Notes: generated from the sequence alone by a model not told the origin. A stretch of 64,000 nucleotides of DNA from Pseudomonas saxonica (GCF_007858365.1 NZ_VFIO01000003.1:124001-188000); one strand, 5' to 3'. Positions 18,602 to 29,313 are shown, counted from the first letter of the stretch. A program made the numbers and translations.

Positions 18602-18615
18602 CTGACCTAAGTCAA
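18602..18615 (+). promoter_or_regulatory. Anr (FNR-type) box of arcDABC
   Basis: CTGACCTAAGTCAA fits TTGA-Y-N4-R-TCAA at all but one base. Its centre (18608.5) is 41.5 bp upstream of about 18650, and TAATCT at 18637-18642 is placed as a -10. Class II activation under oxygen limitation by Anr is established for arcDABC in Pseudomonas. Confidence 0.72.
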
Positions 18616-18679
18616 CCGGCTTAAAAAACAACGGATTAATCTTTTAGACCTTATCTCTCCTGGATTGGAGTCACTACAA

Positions 18680-20107
18680 ATGTCTGATACTCCTGGAAAA
18701 CTTCGACTGGGTGCATTGGTTGCTCTGGTAGTCGGCTCAATGATTGGCGGCGGTATCTTTTCGCTGCCACAAAACATGGCAGCCAGTGCCGATGTCGGCG
18801 CCATTCTTATCGGCTGGGCGATCACCGCGGTCGGCATGTTGACGCTGGCTTTTGTGTTCCAGACCCTGGCCAATCGCAAACCCGATCTTGACGGCGGTGT
18901 GTACGCCTATGCCAAGGCCGGTTTTGGCGATTACATGGGTTTCTCATCTGCTTGGGGTTACTGGATCAGCGCATGGCTGGGTAACGTCGGCTACTTCGTG
19001 CTGCTGTTCAGCACCTTGGGCTACTTTTTCCCGATCTTCGGCGAAGGCAACACGCCGGCAGCCATTATCGGCGCGTCAATCCTGCTCTGGGCCGTGCACT
19101 TTCTGGTGCTACGCGGTATCAAGGAAGCAGCGTTCATCAACCTGTTGACCACGATTGCCAAAGTCGTGCCGCTGGTGCTGTTCATTCTGATCGCCTTCTT
19201 CGCCTTCAAACTGGACATCTTCACCAGCGACATCTGGGGCGTTAAAAACCCTGATCTGGGCAGTGTGATGAATCAGGTCCGCAACATGATGCTGGTAACG
19301 GTCTGGGTGTTTATCGGTATCGAAGGGGCGAGCATTTTCTCCTCTCGGGCAGAAAAACGCTCCGATGTGGGTAAAGCCACCGTCATCGGCTTCATCATCG
19401 TTCTGCTGTTGCTGGTGCTGGTGAACGTACTGTCCCTAGGCATCATGACTCAGCCTGAACTGGCCAAACTGCAGAACCCTTCGATGGCGGCCGTGCTTGA
19501 GCATGTGGTCGGTCACTGGGGCGCAGTGCTGATCAGTGTGGGCTTGATCATCTCGCTGCTGGGTGCGCTGCTGTCGTGGGTGCTGCTGTGCGCCGAAATC
19601 ATGTTCGCGGCCGCTAAAGACCACACCATGCCGGCGTTCCTGAAGAAAGAAAACGCTAACCACGTGCCGGTCAACGCCCTGTGGCTGACCAACGCCATGG
19701 TTCAGCTGTTCCTGATCATCACGCTGTTCTCGGCCAGTACTTATCTGTCGCTTATCTACTTGGCGACTTCGATGATCCTGGTGCCATACCTGTGGTCTGC
19801 AGCCTACGGCTTCCTGCTGGCGGTGCGCGCAGAGACCTATGAGAACGCCCTGGCCGAACGCAAAAAAGACCTGATCATCGGCGGTATTGCGTTGATCTAT
19901 GCCATCTGGCTGATCTATGCCGGTGGCCTGAAATACCTGCTGCTCTCGGCCTTGCTGTACGCACCAGGCGCCATCCTGTTCGCCAAGGCCAAGCGTGAAA
20001 GCGGTCAACCCGTTTTCACCAACATCGAAAAAGTTATTTTTGCCGCCGTCGTGATAGGTGCCCTCATAGCGGCCTATGGGCTCTACGACGGCTTCCTGAC
20101 CCTGTAA
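18680..20107 (+). CDS. arcD: Arginine/ornithine antiporter ArcD
   Basis: 475-residue APC-superfamily membrane antiporter that imports arginine in exchange for ornithine, feeding the arginine deiminase pathway. Starts near [19 protein letters not shown] and has about 12-13 membrane segments. ATG at 18680 follows GGAG with 11-nt spacing. First gene of arcDABC; 34 bp precede arcA. Confidence 0.95.
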   Translation: MSDTPGKLRLGALVALVVGSMIGGGIFSLPQNMAASADVGAILIGWAITAVGMLTLAFVFQTLANRKPDLDGGVYAYAKAGFGDYMGFSSAWGYWISAWLGNVGYFVLLFSTLGYFFPIFGEGNTPAAIIGASILLWAVHFLVLRGIKEAAFINLLTTIAKVVPLVLFILIAFFAFKLDIFTSDIWGVKNPDLGSVMNQVRNMMLVTVWVFIGIEGASIFSSRAEKRSDVGKATVIGFIIVLLLLVLVNVLSLGIMTQPELAKLQNPSMAAVLEHVVGHWGAVLISVGLIISLLGALLSWVLLCAEIMFAAAKDHTMPAFLKKENANHVPVNALWLTNAMVQLFLIITLFSASTYLSLIYLATSMILVPYLWSAAYGFLLAVRAETYENALAERKKDLIIGGIALIYAIWLIYAGGLKYLLLSALLYAPGAILFAKAKRESGQPVFTNIEKVIFAAVVIGALIAAYGLYDGFLTL

Positions 20108-20141
20108 CACACCTGTTTATGTTCTTTGGAGGATGACTGTA

Positions 20142-21398
20142 ATGACCACCGAAAAAGTGAAGTACGGCGTACATTCCGAAGCCGGCAAGCTGCGCAAAGT
20201 AATGGTCTGCTCCCCTGGGCTGGCACATCAGCGCCTGACGCCCAGCAACTGCGATGAACTGCTGTTTGATGACGTACTGTGGGTCAACCAGGCCAAGCGC
20301 GACCACTTCGATTTCGTGACCAAAATGCGTGATCGCGGTATCGACGTGCTGGAAATGCACAACCTGCTGACCGACATCGTTGCCATTCCAGAAGCGCTGG
20401 ACTGGATTCTTGAGCACAAGGTAACGCCAAACCAAGTGGGTGTGGGCCTGGTCAACGAGGTCAAGTCCTGGCTTAAAAGTCTGGAGCCACGCAAAGCAGC
20501 TGAATACCTGATTGGTGGCGTGTCGGCTGATGATCTGCCCGACAGCTTTGGTGGCAAGACCATCCAGATGTTCCGCGACGTACTGGGCCACACCAGCTTT
20601 ATCCTGCCGCCGCTGCCTAACACCCAGTTCACCCGTGACACCACCTGCTGGATTTATGGCGGCGTGACGTTGAACCCGATGTACTGGCCTGCCCGTCGTC
20701 AGGAAACCCTGCTGACCACGGCGATTTACAAGTTCCACCCTGAGTTCACCAACGCCGACTTCCAGATCTGGTACGGCGACCCGACTGTTGACCACGGCAA
20801 CGCCAGCCTTGAAGGCGGAGACGTGATGCCAATCGGCAAAGGTGTGGTGCTGATCGGTATGGGCGAACGCACCTCGCGTCAGGCCATTGGCCAACTGGCG
20901 CAAAACCTGTTCCAAAACAAAGCGGTTGAACGCGTCATCGTCGCGGGCTTGCCAAAATCTCGCGCGGCGATGCACCTGGACACCGTGTTCAGCTTCTGCA
21001 ACCACGACCTGGTCACCATTTTCCCTGAAGTCGTGAACCAGATCGTTGCGTTCTCCCTGTATCCGGACGAAAGCCGCAACGGCGGTATCGCAGTCGTCCA
21101 GGAAGAAGGCAGCTTCGTTGACGTGGTTGCCAAGGCACTGGGCCTGAAAAAACTTCGCGTGGTCGAAACCGGCGGTAACGCCTTCGCCGCCGAACGTGAG
21201 CAGTGGGACGACGGCAACAACGTGGTAGCACTGGAACCGGGTGTGGTCATCGGCTACGACCGCAACACCTACACCAACACCCTCTTGCGCAAAGCCGGTG
21301 TGGAAGTGATCACTATTAGTGCATCGGAACTGGGACGCGGCCGTGGCGGCGGTCACTGCATGACCTGCCCAATCATTCGCGACCCAATCGACTATTAA
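20142..21398 (+). CDS. arcA: Arginine deiminase
   Basis: Hydrolyses arginine to citrulline and ammonia, first step of fermentative ATP production from arginine. 418 residues. Substrate and catalytic motifs seen: [18 protein letters not shown] and the nucleophile Cys406 in [12 protein letters not shown] at 20142 has GGAGGA 10 nt upstream; the ATG at 20133 overlaps that site. Confidence 0.97.
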   Translation: MTTEKVKYGVHSEAGKLRKVMVCSPGLAHQRLTPSNCDELLFDDVLWVNQAKRDHFDFVTKMRDRGIDVLEMHNLLTDIVAIPEALDWILEHKVTPNQVGVGLVNEVKSWLKSLEPRKAAEYLIGGVSADDLPDSFGGKTIQMFRDVLGHTSFILPPLPNTQFTRDTTCWIYGGVTLNPMYWPARRQETLLTTAIYKFHPEFTNADFQIWYGDPTVDHGNASLEGGDVMPIGKGVVLIGMGERTSRQAIGQLAQNLFQNKAVERVIVAGLPKSRAAMHLDTVFSFCNHDLVTIFPEVVNQIVAFSLYPDESRNGGIAVVQEEGSFVDVVAKALGLKKLRVVETGGNAFAAEREQWDDGNNVVALEPGVVIGYDRNTYTNTLLRKAGVEVITISASELGRGRGGGHCMTCPIIRDPIDY

Positions 21399-21416
21399 TT
21401 AATTCATTTATTGATT

Positions 21417-21451
21417 GCTTGCGCCTGCCCTCACAAAGGGCTGGCGCAAGC
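21417..21451 (+). promoter_or_regulatory. arcA-arcB intercistronic hairpin
   Basis: Perfect 9-bp stem GCTTGCGCC / GGCGCAAGC with an inner GCCC/GGGC pairing, not followed by a T tract. It lies 18 nt after the arcA stop and before the arcB ribosome site (AAGGAG). Likely an mRNA processing or stability element that sets relative ArcA and ArcB levels. Confidence 0.6.
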
Positions 21452-21479
21452 CGGTTAACTTAAAACCAAGGAGATCACC

Positions 21480-22490
21480 ATGGCGTTTAACATGAAAGGC
21501 CGCAGCTTGCTGAGTCTGATGCACCACACTCAACGTGAGCTGCACTTTTTGCTGGACCTGTCCCGCGACCTGAAGCGCGCCAAGTACACCGGCACGGAAC
21601 AGCCACACCTCAAAGGCAAAAACATTGCCTTGATCTTCGAAAAAACCTCGACGCGTACCCGTTGCGCGTTTGAAGTTGCCGCCCACGATCAGGGCGCACA
21701 CGTGACCTACATCGACCCGGTTTCTTCGCAAATCGGTCACAAAGAAAGCATGAAAGACACCGCCCGCGTTCTGGGCCGTATGTTTGATGCCATCGAATAC
21801 CGCGGCTTTGAACAAGCCATCGTCGAAGAACTGGCCAAGTATGCCGGTGTACCGGTGTTCAACGGCCTGACCGCTGAATTCCACCCGACACAAATGATCG
21901 CTGACGTGCTGACCATGCGCGAACACAGCGACAAGCCACTGCATGACATCAGCTATGCGTACCTGGGCGATGCCCGAAACAACATGGGTAACTCGTTGCT
22001 GCTGATCGGCGCGAAATTGGGCATGGACGTGCGTATTGGCGCACCAAAAAGCCTGTGGCCTGAAGAGTCGTTTGTAAAAGAGTGCCAGGCATTCGCCAAA
22101 GAAAGCGGCGCACGCATCACCCTGACAGAAGACCCGAAAGCAGCGGTAAAAGGCGTCGACTTTATCCACACCGACGTGTGGGTATCGATGGGCGAACCGG
22201 TTGAAGCCTGGAACGAGCGCATCAAGTTGCTGCTGCCGTACCAAGTCAACTCGAACATCATCAAGGCGGCCGAAAACCCACGGGTTAAATTCATGCACTG
22301 CCTGCCTGCGTTCCACAACTGTGAAACCAAGGTCGGCAAAGATGTGGCAGAGCATCACCCGAACCTTAAAGACGGCATTGAAGTGACTGAGGAAGTGTTC
22401 GAATCCCCGATCAACATTGCCTTTGAACAAGCTGAAAACCGCATGCACACCATCAAAGCCATTCTGGTGGCAGCACTGGCTGATATCTAA
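21480..22490 (+). CDS. arcB: Catabolic ornithine carbamoyltransferase
   Basis: Phosphorolyses citrulline to ornithine and carbamoyl phosphate. 336 residues. Carbamoyl-phosphate loop [13 protein letters not shown] motif ([10 protein letters not shown]) and ornithine-binding HCLPAFH are present. ATG at 21480 follows AAGGAG. Central gene of arcDABC. Confidence 0.97.
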   Translation: MAFNMKGRSLLSLMHHTQRELHFLLDLSRDLKRAKYTGTEQPHLKGKNIALIFEKTSTRTRCAFEVAAHDQGAHVTYIDPVSSQIGHKESMKDTARVLGRMFDAIEYRGFEQAIVEELAKYAGVPVFNGLTAEFHPTQMIADVLTMREHSDKPLHDISYAYLGDARNNMGNSLLLIGAKLGMDVRIGAPKSLWPEESFVKECQAFAKESGARITLTEDPKAAVKGVDFIHTDVWVSMGEPVEAWNERIKLLLPYQVNSNIIKAAENPRVKFMHCLPAFHNCETKVGKDVAEHHPNLKDGIEVTEEVFESPINIAFEQAENRMHTIKAILVAALADI

Positions 22491-22498
22491 GCCTCAGC

Positions 22499-22524
22499 GC
22501 AGGAGCGGGTCTGCCCGCTCCTGC
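22499..22524 (+). promoter_or_regulatory. arcB-arcC intercistronic hairpin
   Basis: Perfect 11-bp stem GCAGGAGCGGG / CCCGCTCCTGC with a 4-nt loop (TCTG), starting 8 nt after the arcB stop and without a T tract. Very stable and in the same relative position as the arcA-arcB hairpin. Confidence 0.65.
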
Positions 22525-22558
22525 TGTTCCAATTTGCCTTTCAATAAGGACATTATCT

Positions 22559-23488
22559 ATGCGTATCGTCGTAGCACTGGGCGGTAACGCCCTACTGCGT
22601 CGCGGTCAGCCCATGACCGCTGAGAATCAACGCGAAAACATCCGCACCGCCGCCACACAAATCGCCCGCATTGTTCCCGGCAACGAACTGGTGGTGGCTC
22701 ACGGCAATGGCCCGCAAGTGGGCCTGCTGTCCTTGCAGGCCGCTTCCTACAAAGAAGTCGCGCCGTATCCTCTGGATGTGCTGGGTGCTGAAACCGAAGG
22801 CATGATTGGCTACATGATCGAGCAGGAGCTGGGCAATGTATTGCCCAAGGAAGTGCCCTTCGCCACCTTGCTGACCCAGACCGAAGTCGATCCCAAAGAT
22901 CCGGCCTTCCAAAAACCCACCAAGCCGATTGGTCCGGTGTACAGCGAAGAAGAAGCCAAGCGTCTGGCGGCCGAAAAAGGCTGGACCATTGCCCCGGACG
23001 GCGACAAATTCCGCCGTGTGGTGCCCAGCCCGAAACCCAAACATATTTTCGAAATTCGCCCGATCAAATGGCTGCTGGAAAAAGGCACCATCGTGATTTG
23101 TGCAGGGGGTGGCGGCATTCCGACCATGTACACCGAGGACGGCAAACTTCAGGGTATCGAAGCGGTCATCGACAAGGACCTGGCCTCGTCGCTGCTGGCT
23201 CAAGAGCTGAAAAGCGACCTGCTGGTAATCGCTACAGACGTCAACGCCGCGTTTATCGACTGGGGCAAACCCACACAAAAAGGCATCTCCCATGCCCACC
23301 CGGACGAGCTGGAAAAACTCGGCTTCGCGGCAGGTTCGATGGGGCCTAAAGTAGAAGCTGCCTGCGAATTTGCCCGTAAAACCGGCCATACCGCAGTCAT
23401 TGGCGCACTGGCGGATATTGAAGCAATCGTTCAAGGTAAAGCAGGCACTCGGGTCAGCACCGAGAAGCCAGGCATCACCTACTTCTGA
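22559..23488 (+). CDS. arcC: Carbamate kinase
   Basis: Transfers phosphate from carbamoyl phosphate to ADP, the ATP-yielding step of the pathway. 309 residues, amino-acid kinase fold: N-terminal [23 protein letters not shown], a central CAGGGGIP loop and the nucleotide region [10 protein letters not shown]. Last enzyme gene of arcDABC. Confidence 0.96.
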   Translation: MRIVVALGGNALLRRGQPMTAENQRENIRTAATQIARIVPGNELVVAHGNGPQVGLLSLQAASYKEVAPYPLDVLGAETEGMIGYMIEQELGNVLPKEVPFATLLTQTEVDPKDPAFQKPTKPIGPVYSEEEAKRLAAEKGWTIAPDGDKFRRVVPSPKPKHIFEIRPIKWLLEKGTIVICAGGGGIPTMYTEDGKLQGIEAVIDKDLASSLLAQELKSDLLVIATDVNAAFIDWGKPTQKGISHAHPDELEKLGFAAGSMGPKVEAACEFARKTGHTAVIGALADIEAIVQGKAGTRVSTEKPGITYF

Positions 23489-23545
23489 ACCAGAGGGCGG
23501 GCCGCAGGGTCTGCCCTTTAACCCCATGCCTCAAGGAGTTCCTCT

Positions 23546-23905
23546 ATGGCCTCGTTCGAACCCGGTCACTTGCACATCCATCGAGAGCCGTTGCAACCTG
23601 GCGATTTCGGGTACGACATCAAGATTGATTACAAGGTCGTGCAAGACCCCAAGGTTGGTAAAGCCATGCAATTCGACATGCACGGCCAAATCAAAGGCAA
23701 AGACTTTAAAGAGTCATTCACCCTGCCCAAGGATCTGGCCTTCAACTTTGCCCATGATGCCTTCCAGATTGCGGTGAAACACGGTATTCCAAAGACTGCA
23801 GACATCCGCGCGATGCACGGTTTCTACGACAAAATGTTTGCGGATGTGATGGCCCAGCTTAATCACAAGCCGGGTGACCCTATTGATCTCAGTCATCTCG
23901 ACTGA
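23546..23905 (+). CDS. DUF5064-like protein
   Basis: Small acidic/neutral cytoplasmic protein of 119 residues (starts MASFEPGHLHIHREPL). It looks like the Pseudomonas-restricted DUF5064 family, whose function is unknown. AAGGAG precedes the ATG by 7 nt. Only 57 bp after arcC and in the same direction, so it may be a fifth gene of the arc transcript and could be relevant to anaerobic arginine use. Confidence 0.75.
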   Translation: MASFEPGHLHIHREPLQPGDFGYDIKIDYKVVQDPKVGKAMQFDMHGQIKGKDFKESFTLPKDLAFNFAHDAFQIAVKHGIPKTADIRAMHGFYDKMFADVMAQLNHKPGDPIDLSHLD

Positions 23906-23929
23906 ACTGTTGGATGCTCGACTGCTCTG

Positions 23930-24049
23930 GTAGTCGCTGACGAGGAACCAAGGCTGTAATCGGCGGCAACGCCGTCGAACAACCGGATACCCGTGGCATT
24001 GCATGTTGCGACCGCTTCGCGCTCGATTGCAGCCTTCGCCAGCGACTAC
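23930..24049. repeat. Degenerate REP pair
   Basis: Inverted copies GTAGTCGCTG ... AATCG (23930-23962) and CGATTGCAGCC ... CGACTAC (24024-24049). They are complementary except for a 7-nt insertion and single changes in the left copy. Sits between the arc operon and gcsR, where it probably ends transcription or protects the arc 3' end. Confidence 0.78.
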
Positions 24050-24158
24050 AAGTCAAGGCCTGTGCGGGTCAGCAGCACGTTAGTAACCGCCACATTTCAC
24101 CTATCCCCCCCTCCAAGGCATACTGGCCAACCCTGCTGGCCAAAAGTAATCACCGTTC

Positions 24159-25667
24159 ATGCGCATCCATGTCAGTTTTATCGACCGTGTCGGCATCACC
24201 CAGGAAGTCCTGGCCTTGCTCGGCGGCAGAAACCTTAATCTGGATGCCGTGGAAATGGTTCCGCCCAACGTTTACATCGACGCCCCGACCCTGAGTCAGC
24301 GGGTCCTCGATGAGTTGCGCGATGCGCTCTTCAACATCAAGGGCGTACAGGCTGTCACGGTGGTCGACATACTTCCGGGGCAACGCCGCCACCTGCAACT
24401 CGACGCGCTGCTGGCAGCCATGACCGACCCCGTGTTGGCGCTCGACAGTGACGGCCACGTGCTGCTGGCCAACCCTGCACTTGTGGCTCTTTACGGGCAT
24501 GAGCCGACCGGTGAAAGTATCGGTGAACTGTTCAGCGACCCCGGCTTGCTTGATGTGTTGCTGAGCAACGGCTTTCGTCTTCCCCTGCGCGAAGTCACGC
24601 TCAATGGTCACCCGCTGATGCTCGACGCAACGCCGATCACCGATGCAGGCGCCTTGCTCACGCTGTACCAGCCCAGCCGTATTGGTGAGCGACTGGCGGC
24701 CCTGCATCACGATCATGCCGAAGGCTTTGACGCCCTGCTGGGCGACTCACCGGCTATCCGCACCCTCAAGGCCCGCGCTCAACGCGTGGCCGTGCTGGAT
24801 GCACCGCTATTGATTCAGGGCGAAACCGGCACCGGCAAAGAACTGGTGGCCCGCGCCTGCCATGCCATCAGTGATCGTTTCAATGCACCCTTTCTGGCCT
24901 TGAACTGTGCAGCGCTGCCCGAGAACCTCGCCGAAAGCGAACTGTTCGGCTATGCCCCCGGTGCCTTTACCGGCGCCCAACGCGGGGGCAAACCGGGACT
25001 GATGGAATTGGCCAACCACGGCACAGTGTTTCTTGATGAAATCGCCGAAATGTCACCGTACCTGCAAGCCAAATTGCTGCGCTTCTTAAACGACGGCAGC
25101 TTTCGCCGGGTCGGTGGCGAGCGCGAGGTCAAGGTCAATGTACGCATCCTCAGCGCCACCCACCGCGACCTCGACAAAATGGTCAGCGAGGGCACCTTTC
25201 GCGAGGATCTGTTCTACCGGCTGAATGTACTCAACATCGCCGTACCGCCCCTGCGTGAGCGCGGTCAGGACATTCTGCTGCTGGCGCGTACGTTCATGCA
25301 GCAGGCCTGCACGCAAATACAGCGTCCGGTGTGCCGCCTTGCGCCAGGCACCTACCCGGCGTTGCTAAGCAACCCCTGGCCCGGCAACGTGCGGCAATTG
25401 CAGAATGTCATCTTCCGCGCCGCCGCCATCTGCGAAAGCACGCTGGTCGACATTGGTGACCTGGACATCGCCGGAACCTCCGTTGCACGCCAAAGTGACG
25501 GCGAAATTGAAACCCTCGAAGGCGCTGTAGAAGCCTTCGAAAAAGCCTTGCTGACAACACTTTATGTCAGCTACCCCTCGACTCGGCAATTGGCCAGCCG
25601 CCTGCAAACATCGCACACCGCCATTGCGCACCGACTGCGCAAGTACGGCATCCCCGGCAAGTCTTGA
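24159..25667 (+). CDS. gcsR: GcsR, TyrR-like sigma-54 activator of glycine cleavage genes
   Basis: Enhancer-binding protein, 502 residues. ACT domain about 1-75 (RIHVSFIDRVGITQEVL), PAS domain about 85-185, AAA+ domain about 200-430 with Walker A GETGTGKE, the sigma-54 contact loop GAFTGA and Walker B GTVFLDEIAEM, and a C-terminal TyrR-type HTH (about 460-500, YPSTRQLASRLQTSHTAIAHRLRKYG split over the helix pair). Known in P. aeruginosa to activate gcvH2-P2-glyA2-sdaA-gcvT2 in response to glycine. Here it lies directly upstream of that operon, whose start carries a sigma-54 promoter and matching sites. Confidence 0.92.
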   Translation: MRIHVSFIDRVGITQEVLALLGGRNLNLDAVEMVPPNVYIDAPTLSQRVLDELRDALFNIKGVQAVTVVDILPGQRRHLQLDALLAAMTDPVLALDSDGHVLLANPALVALYGHEPTGESIGELFSDPGLLDVLLSNGFRLPLREVTLNGHPLMLDATPITDAGALLTLYQPSRIGERLAALHHDHAEGFDALLGDSPAIRTLKARAQRVAVLDAPLLIQGETGTGKELVARACHAISDRFNAPFLALNCAALPENLAESELFGYAPGAFTGAQRGGKPGLMELANHGTVFLDEIAEMSPYLQAKLLRFLNDGSFRRVGGEREVKVNVRILSATHRDLDKMVSEGTFREDLFYRLNVLNIAVPPLRERGQDILLLARTFMQQACTQIQRPVCRLAPGTYPALLSNPWPGNVRQLQNVIFRAAAICESTLVDIGDLDIAGTSVARQSDGEIETLEGAVEAFEKALLTTLYVSYPSTRQLASRLQTSHTAIAHRLRKYGIPGKS

Positions 25668-25675
25668 GGTGCAAC

Positions 25676-25712
25676 TGTATCGTTTTCGCTCCAGTGGAGC
25701 GATTTCGATACA
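25676..25712. promoter_or_regulatory. Two adjacent GcsR-like sites
   Basis: TGTATCG-N4-CGCTCCA (25676-25693) and, 1 bp later, the same motif in inverse orientation TGGAGCG-N4-CGATACA (25695-25712). The recalled GcsR consensus is TGTAACG-N4-CGTTCCG. The two sites also form one long inverted repeat just after the gcsR stop, so a terminator role is a competing reading, but there is no T tract. Confidence 0.6.
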
Positions 25713-25775
25713 CTCGGTTACAAGCTCAACAGTGCAAGGCTTTGATCCGCATAGATTTTTTTCCAACCCGGTATC

Positions 25776-25793
25776 TGTAGCGATTTCGCTACA
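25776..25793. promoter_or_regulatory. Third GcsR-like site
   Basis: Perfect palindrome TGTAGCG-ATTT-CGCTACA, same layout as the two sites upstream and starting exactly 100 bp after the first. It lies about 65 bp upstream of the -24 element, a usual distance for a sigma-54 activator. Confidence 0.6.
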
Positions 25794-25857
25794 GCCGACT
25801 CACCAGCCAAGCCTCTAAAAATTAATTAAGCCATTGATAAATAACGATATTTTCAAA

Positions 25858-25874
25858 TTGGCAACCATCTTGCA
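25858..25874 (+). promoter_or_regulatory. Sigma-54 promoter of gcvHP-sdaA-gcvT
   Basis: TTGGCAACCATCTTGCA contains the -24 GG (25860-25861) and -12 GC (25872-25873) with the required 12-bp phasing and flanking bases of the TGGCAC-N5-TTGC consensus. Transcription would start near 25885, about 66 nt before gcvH. Confidence 0.85.
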
Positions 25875-25950
25875 TTCATCTCCTCAATAAGCTCGACCTG
25901 CGCGAGCATTAACTGTGACCACCAGACGTGTCTGGCCCTGAGGAGTTTGC

Positions 25951-26334
25951 ATGAGCGAATTGCGTTTTACTGAAGACCACGAATGGCTGCGCGCCGAAGC
26001 TGACGGCAGCATCACCGTAGGCATTACTGCATTTGCGCAAAACGCTCTGGGCGATGTGGTGTTTGTGCAACTCCCTGAGTTGCAGGTCTACGACAAGGGC
26101 GCAGAAGCCGCCACGGTCGAGTCGGTAAAAGCGGCCAGCGGTGTTTACATGCCCCTGGACGGCAAAGTGCTCGAAGTGAACCCGGCACTGGATGACAGCC
26201 CTGAACTGGTTAACGAAGACCCGCTGGGTGAAGGCTGGTTCTTCCGCTTCCAGCCCACCGATGCCAGCGCCGTCAGCAAACTGCTGGATCAAGATGCGTA
26301 TGACCGCCTGATCAAAGCCAACGCCCAAGCCTGA
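25951..26334 (+). CDS. gcvH: Glycine cleavage system H protein
   Basis: Lipoyl carrier that shuttles the aminomethyl group between the P, T and L proteins. 127 residues; lipoylated Lys60 is in TVESVKAASG. GAGGAG lies 7 nt before the ATG. First gene of the operon, 9 nt ahead of gcvP. Confidence 0.96.
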   Translation: MSELRFTEDHEWLRAEADGSITVGITAFAQNALGDVVFVQLPELQVYDKGAEAATVESVKAASGVYMPLDGKVLEVNPALDDSPELVNEDPLGEGWFFRFQPTDASAVSKLLDQDAYDRLIKANAQA

Positions 26335-26343
26335 GGAGCCGTC

Positions 26344-29202
26344 ATGACCATCAATCTCAGCACTGCCAACGAATTTATCGCTCGCCACATTGGCCCGCGT
26401 CACGCCGATGAGCAGGCGATGCTCGCCACCCTCGGTTTTGACTCTCTGGAAGCGCTCAGCGCCAGCGTCATCCCGGACAGCATCAAGGGCACCAGCGTGC
26501 TCGACCTGCCCGCTGGCCAGAGCGAAGCCGATGCCCTGGCCTCGATCAAAGCCATAGCGACGAAAAACCAACTGTGTAAAACCTATATCGGCCAAGGCTA
26601 TTACAACTGCCACACGCCCTCGCCGATCCTGCGCAACCTGCTGGAAAACCCGGCCTGGTACACCGCCTACACGCCGTATCAACCAGAAATATCCCAAGGC
26701 CGACTCGAAGCCCTGCTCAACTTCCAAACGTTGATCAGCGACCTCAGCGGCTTGCCTATCGCCAATGCCTCGTTGCTTGATGAAGCCACCGCGGCTGCCG
26801 AAGCGATGACCTTCTGCAAACGTCTGAGCAAGAACAAAACCAGCCATCAGTTCTTTGCTTCCAGCCACTGCCACCCGCAAACCCTCGACGTGCTGCGCAC
26901 GCGGGCCGAGCCATTGGGCATTGAAGTGGTCGTTGCGGATGAACGTGAACTGAGTGACGTATCGACCTTCTTCGGCGCGCTGCTGCAATACCCCGCGAGC
27001 AACGGCGATGTATTCGATTACCGCGAGTTGGTAGAGCGCTTTCACGCCGCCAATGCACTGGTTGCCGTTGCGGCAGACCTGCTGGCATTGACCCTGTTGA
27101 CGCCGCCGGGAGAGTTCGGCGCGGACGTGGCCATCGGCAGCGCTCAGCGTTTTGGTGTACCACTGGGCTTTGGTGGCCCGCATGCGGCCTACTTCGCAAC
27201 CCGCGACGCGTTCAAGCGCGACATGCCGGGACGTCTGGTCGGTGTGTCGGTTGACCGTCATGGCAAGCCGGCGCTGCGTTTGGCGATGCAAACCCGCGAG
27301 CAACATATCCGCCGTGAAAAGGCCACGAGTAACATCTGCACCGCACAAGTGCTGCTGGCCAATATCGCCAGCATGTACGCCGTGTATCACGGCCCGGCGG
27401 GCCTGACCCAAATCGCTCAGCGCACTCACCAACTGACTGCCATTCTGGCCAAAGGCCTGATCGATTTGGGCCTGAAAGTCGAGACAGCGAACTTCTTCGA
27501 CACCCTGACGCTCAACACTGGCGCAAATACCGCCGCGCTGCACGCCAAAGCCCTGACACAGAACATCAACCTGCGCGTTATCAGCGATCAGCGTCTTGGC
27601 CTGTCACTGGATGAAACCAGCAGCGAATCCGATGTGATTGCCCTGTGGGGCTTGTTCGCCGCCGATGGCCAGGCCCTGCCTGACTTCGACGCACTGGCGG
27701 CTAGCGTAGTTGGCACCTTGCCAGCAGCGCTGATGCGTCAGTCACCGATCCTCAGCCACCCGGTATTTAACCGCTATCACTCCGAAACCGAGCTGATGCG
27801 CTACCTGCGTCGTTTGGCTGACAAGGACCTGGCACTGGATCGCACAATGATTCCGCTGGGTTCGTGCACCATGAAACTCAATGCTGCCAGCGAAATGATC
27901 CCGGTGACCTGGGCCGAGTTTGGCAACCTGCACCCATTTGCGCCTGCTGAACAAAGCCTGGGCTACCAGCAGCTGACCACTGAACTGGAAGCCATGCTCT
28001 GCGCGGCCACTGGGTATGACGCCATTTCACTGCAACCGAACGCCGGTTCTCAGGGCGAATACGCGGGCCTGCTGGCGATTCGAGCCTATCACCAGAGCCG
28101 TGGCGATGAGCGCCGCGACATCTGCCTGATTCCGTCTTCGGCCCACGGCACCAATCCGGCCACCGCCAACATGGCCGGCATGCGGGTCGTAGTCACCGCG
28201 TGTGACGCACGCGGCAACGTCGACATTGAAGACCTGCGCGCCAAAGCCCTTGAGCATCGTGATCATCTCGCAGCGCTGATGATCACCTACCCGTCCACCC
28301 ACGGCGTGTTCGAAGAAGGCATCCGCGAAATCTGCGGCATCATTCATGACAACGGCGGTCAGGTGTACATCGACGGCGCCAACATGAACGCAATGGTCGG
28401 TTTGTGCGCGCCGGGCAAGTTCGGCGGTGATGTGTCCCACCTCAATCTGCACAAAACCTTCTGCATTCCCCACGGCGGTGGTGGCCCGGGTGTTGGCCCG
28501 ATTGGCGTCAAATCGCACCTGACTCCCTTCCTGCCGGGGCATGGCACGATGGAACGCAAAGAGGGTGCAGTCTGCGCAGCGCCTTTTGGCAGCGCGAGCA
28601 TTTTGCCGATCACCTGGATGTACATCCGCATGATGGGCGGCGAAGGCCTCAAGCGTGCATCGCAACTGGCCATCCTCAACGCCAACTACATTGCCCGCCG
28701 CCTTGAAGAGCACTACCCGGTGCTGTACTCGGGCAGCAATGGCCTGGTGGCGCACGAATGCATTCTGGACCTGCGCCCGCTCAAGGACAGCAGCGGCATC
28801 AGTGTCGACGACGTGGCCAAGCGCCTCATCGACTTTGGCTTCCACGCCCCGACCATGTCGTTCCCGGTGGCCGGTACGCTGATGATTGAGCCAACCGAAA
28901 GTGAATCCAAAGAAGAACTGGATCGCTTCTGCGAAGCGATGATCCGCATCCGCGACGAGATTCGCGCGGTCGAAAACGGCACGCTGGACAAAGACGACAA
29001 CCCGCTGAAAAACGCTCCGCACACCGCAGCTGAAATGGTTGGCGAATGGACTCATCCGTACAGCCGCGAGCAGGCTGTGTACCCGGTAGCGTCCTTGATC
29101 GAAGGTAAATACTGGCCGCCGGTTGGCCGGGTCGACAACGTCTTCGGCGATCGCAATCTGGTCTGTGCCTGCCCGTCGATCGAAAGCTACCAAGAGGCAT
29201 AA
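26344..29202 (+). CDS. gcvP: Glycine dehydrogenase (decarboxylating), P protein
   Basis: PLP enzyme that decarboxylates glycine and loads H protein. 952 residues, single-chain form with two homologous halves. The PLP lysine lies in [16 protein letters not shown] (about residue 700) and a glycine-rich [16 protein letters not shown] precedes it. Second gene of the GcsR-type operon; a REP pair separates it from sdaA. Confidence 0.97.
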   Translation: MTINLSTANEFIARHIGPRHADEQAMLATLGFDSLEALSASVIPDSIKGTSVLDLPAGQSEADALASIKAIATKNQLCKTYIGQGYYNCHTPSPILRNLLENPAWYTAYTPYQPEISQGRLEALLNFQTLISDLSGLPIANASLLDEATAAAEAMTFCKRLSKNKTSHQFFASSHCHPQTLDVLRTRAEPLGIEVVVADERELSDVSTFFGALLQYPASNGDVFDYRELVERFHAANALVAVAADLLALTLLTPPGEFGADVAIGSAQRFGVPLGFGGPHAAYFATRDAFKRDMPGRLVGVSVDRHGKPALRLAMQTREQHIRREKATSNICTAQVLLANIASMYAVYHGPAGLTQIAQRTHQLTAILAKGLIDLGLKVETANFFDTLTLNTGANTAALHAKALTQNINLRVISDQRLGLSLDETSSESDVIALWGLFAADGQALPDFDALAASVVGTLPAALMRQSPILSHPVFNRYHSETELMRYLRRLADKDLALDRTMIPLGSCTMKLNAASEMIPVTWAEFGNLHPFAPAEQSLGYQQLTTELEAMLCAATGYDAISLQPNAGSQGEYAGLLAIRAYHQSRGDERRDICLIPSSAHGTNPATANMAGMRVVVTACDARGNVDIEDLRAKALEHRDHLAALMITYPSTHGVFEEGIREICGIIHDNGGQVYIDGANMNAMVGLCAPGKFGGDVSHLNLHKTFCIPHGGGGPGVGPIGVKSHLTPFLPGHGTMERKEGAVCAAPFGSASILPITWMYIRMMGGEGLKRASQLAILNANYIARRLEEHYPVLYSGSNGLVAHECILDLRPLKDSSGISVDDVAKRLIDFGFHAPTMSFPVAGTLMIEPTESESKEELDRFCEAMIRIRDEIRAVENGTLDKDDNPLKNAPHTAAEMVGEWTHPYSREQAVYPVASLIEGKYWPPVGRVDNVFGDRNLVCACPSIESYQEA

Positions 29203-29209
29203 GCACCCC

Positions 29210-29313
29210 GTAGCCGCTGTCGCAGGCTGCGATAAGGACTGAAGGGCCTTCGCTTGCACGTTTAGAAGCGGGGGCCAGCTTCGCAGTCCATCGCAGCCTG
29301 CGGCAGCGGCTAC
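29210..29313. repeat. REP pair between gcvP and sdaA
   Basis: GTAGCCGCTGTCGCAGGCTG ... (29210-29233) and its inverted copy (29290-29313) differ at one base. The pair occupies the position where I would expect the second serine hydroxymethyltransferase gene. Same family as 16684-16790. Confidence 0.93.

Larger units (their letters stand above)
18227..18679. other. Regulatory region between the divergent arcD copies
   Basis: 453 bp. The right side carries an Anr-type box and the arcD promoter; a 58-codon open frame lies at 18421-18597. The left side (18227-18420) is AT-rich, with no Anr box that I can see facing the second arcD copy. Confidence 0.6.

Noticed and set aside
20064..21356. 430-codon open frame antisense to arcA
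   Set aside because: ArcA is complete on the other strand with catalytic residues; the antisense frame has no ribosome site and no recognisable domain.
25875..25950. Glycine riboswitch before gcvH
   Set aside because: The leader from the sigma-54 start is only about 66 nt, too short for the aptamer; control by GcsR explains the operon.
25909..27543. 544-codon open frame antisense to gcvH and gcvP
   Set aside because: Shadow of a GC-rich coding strand: the plus strand encodes GcvH and GcvP with full motifs, and the antisense protein has low-complexity, Arg/His/Gln-rich composition.
28027..29259. 410-codon open frame antisense to gcvP
   Set aside because: Runs through the REP and opposite the PLP domain of GcvP; no support as a gene.
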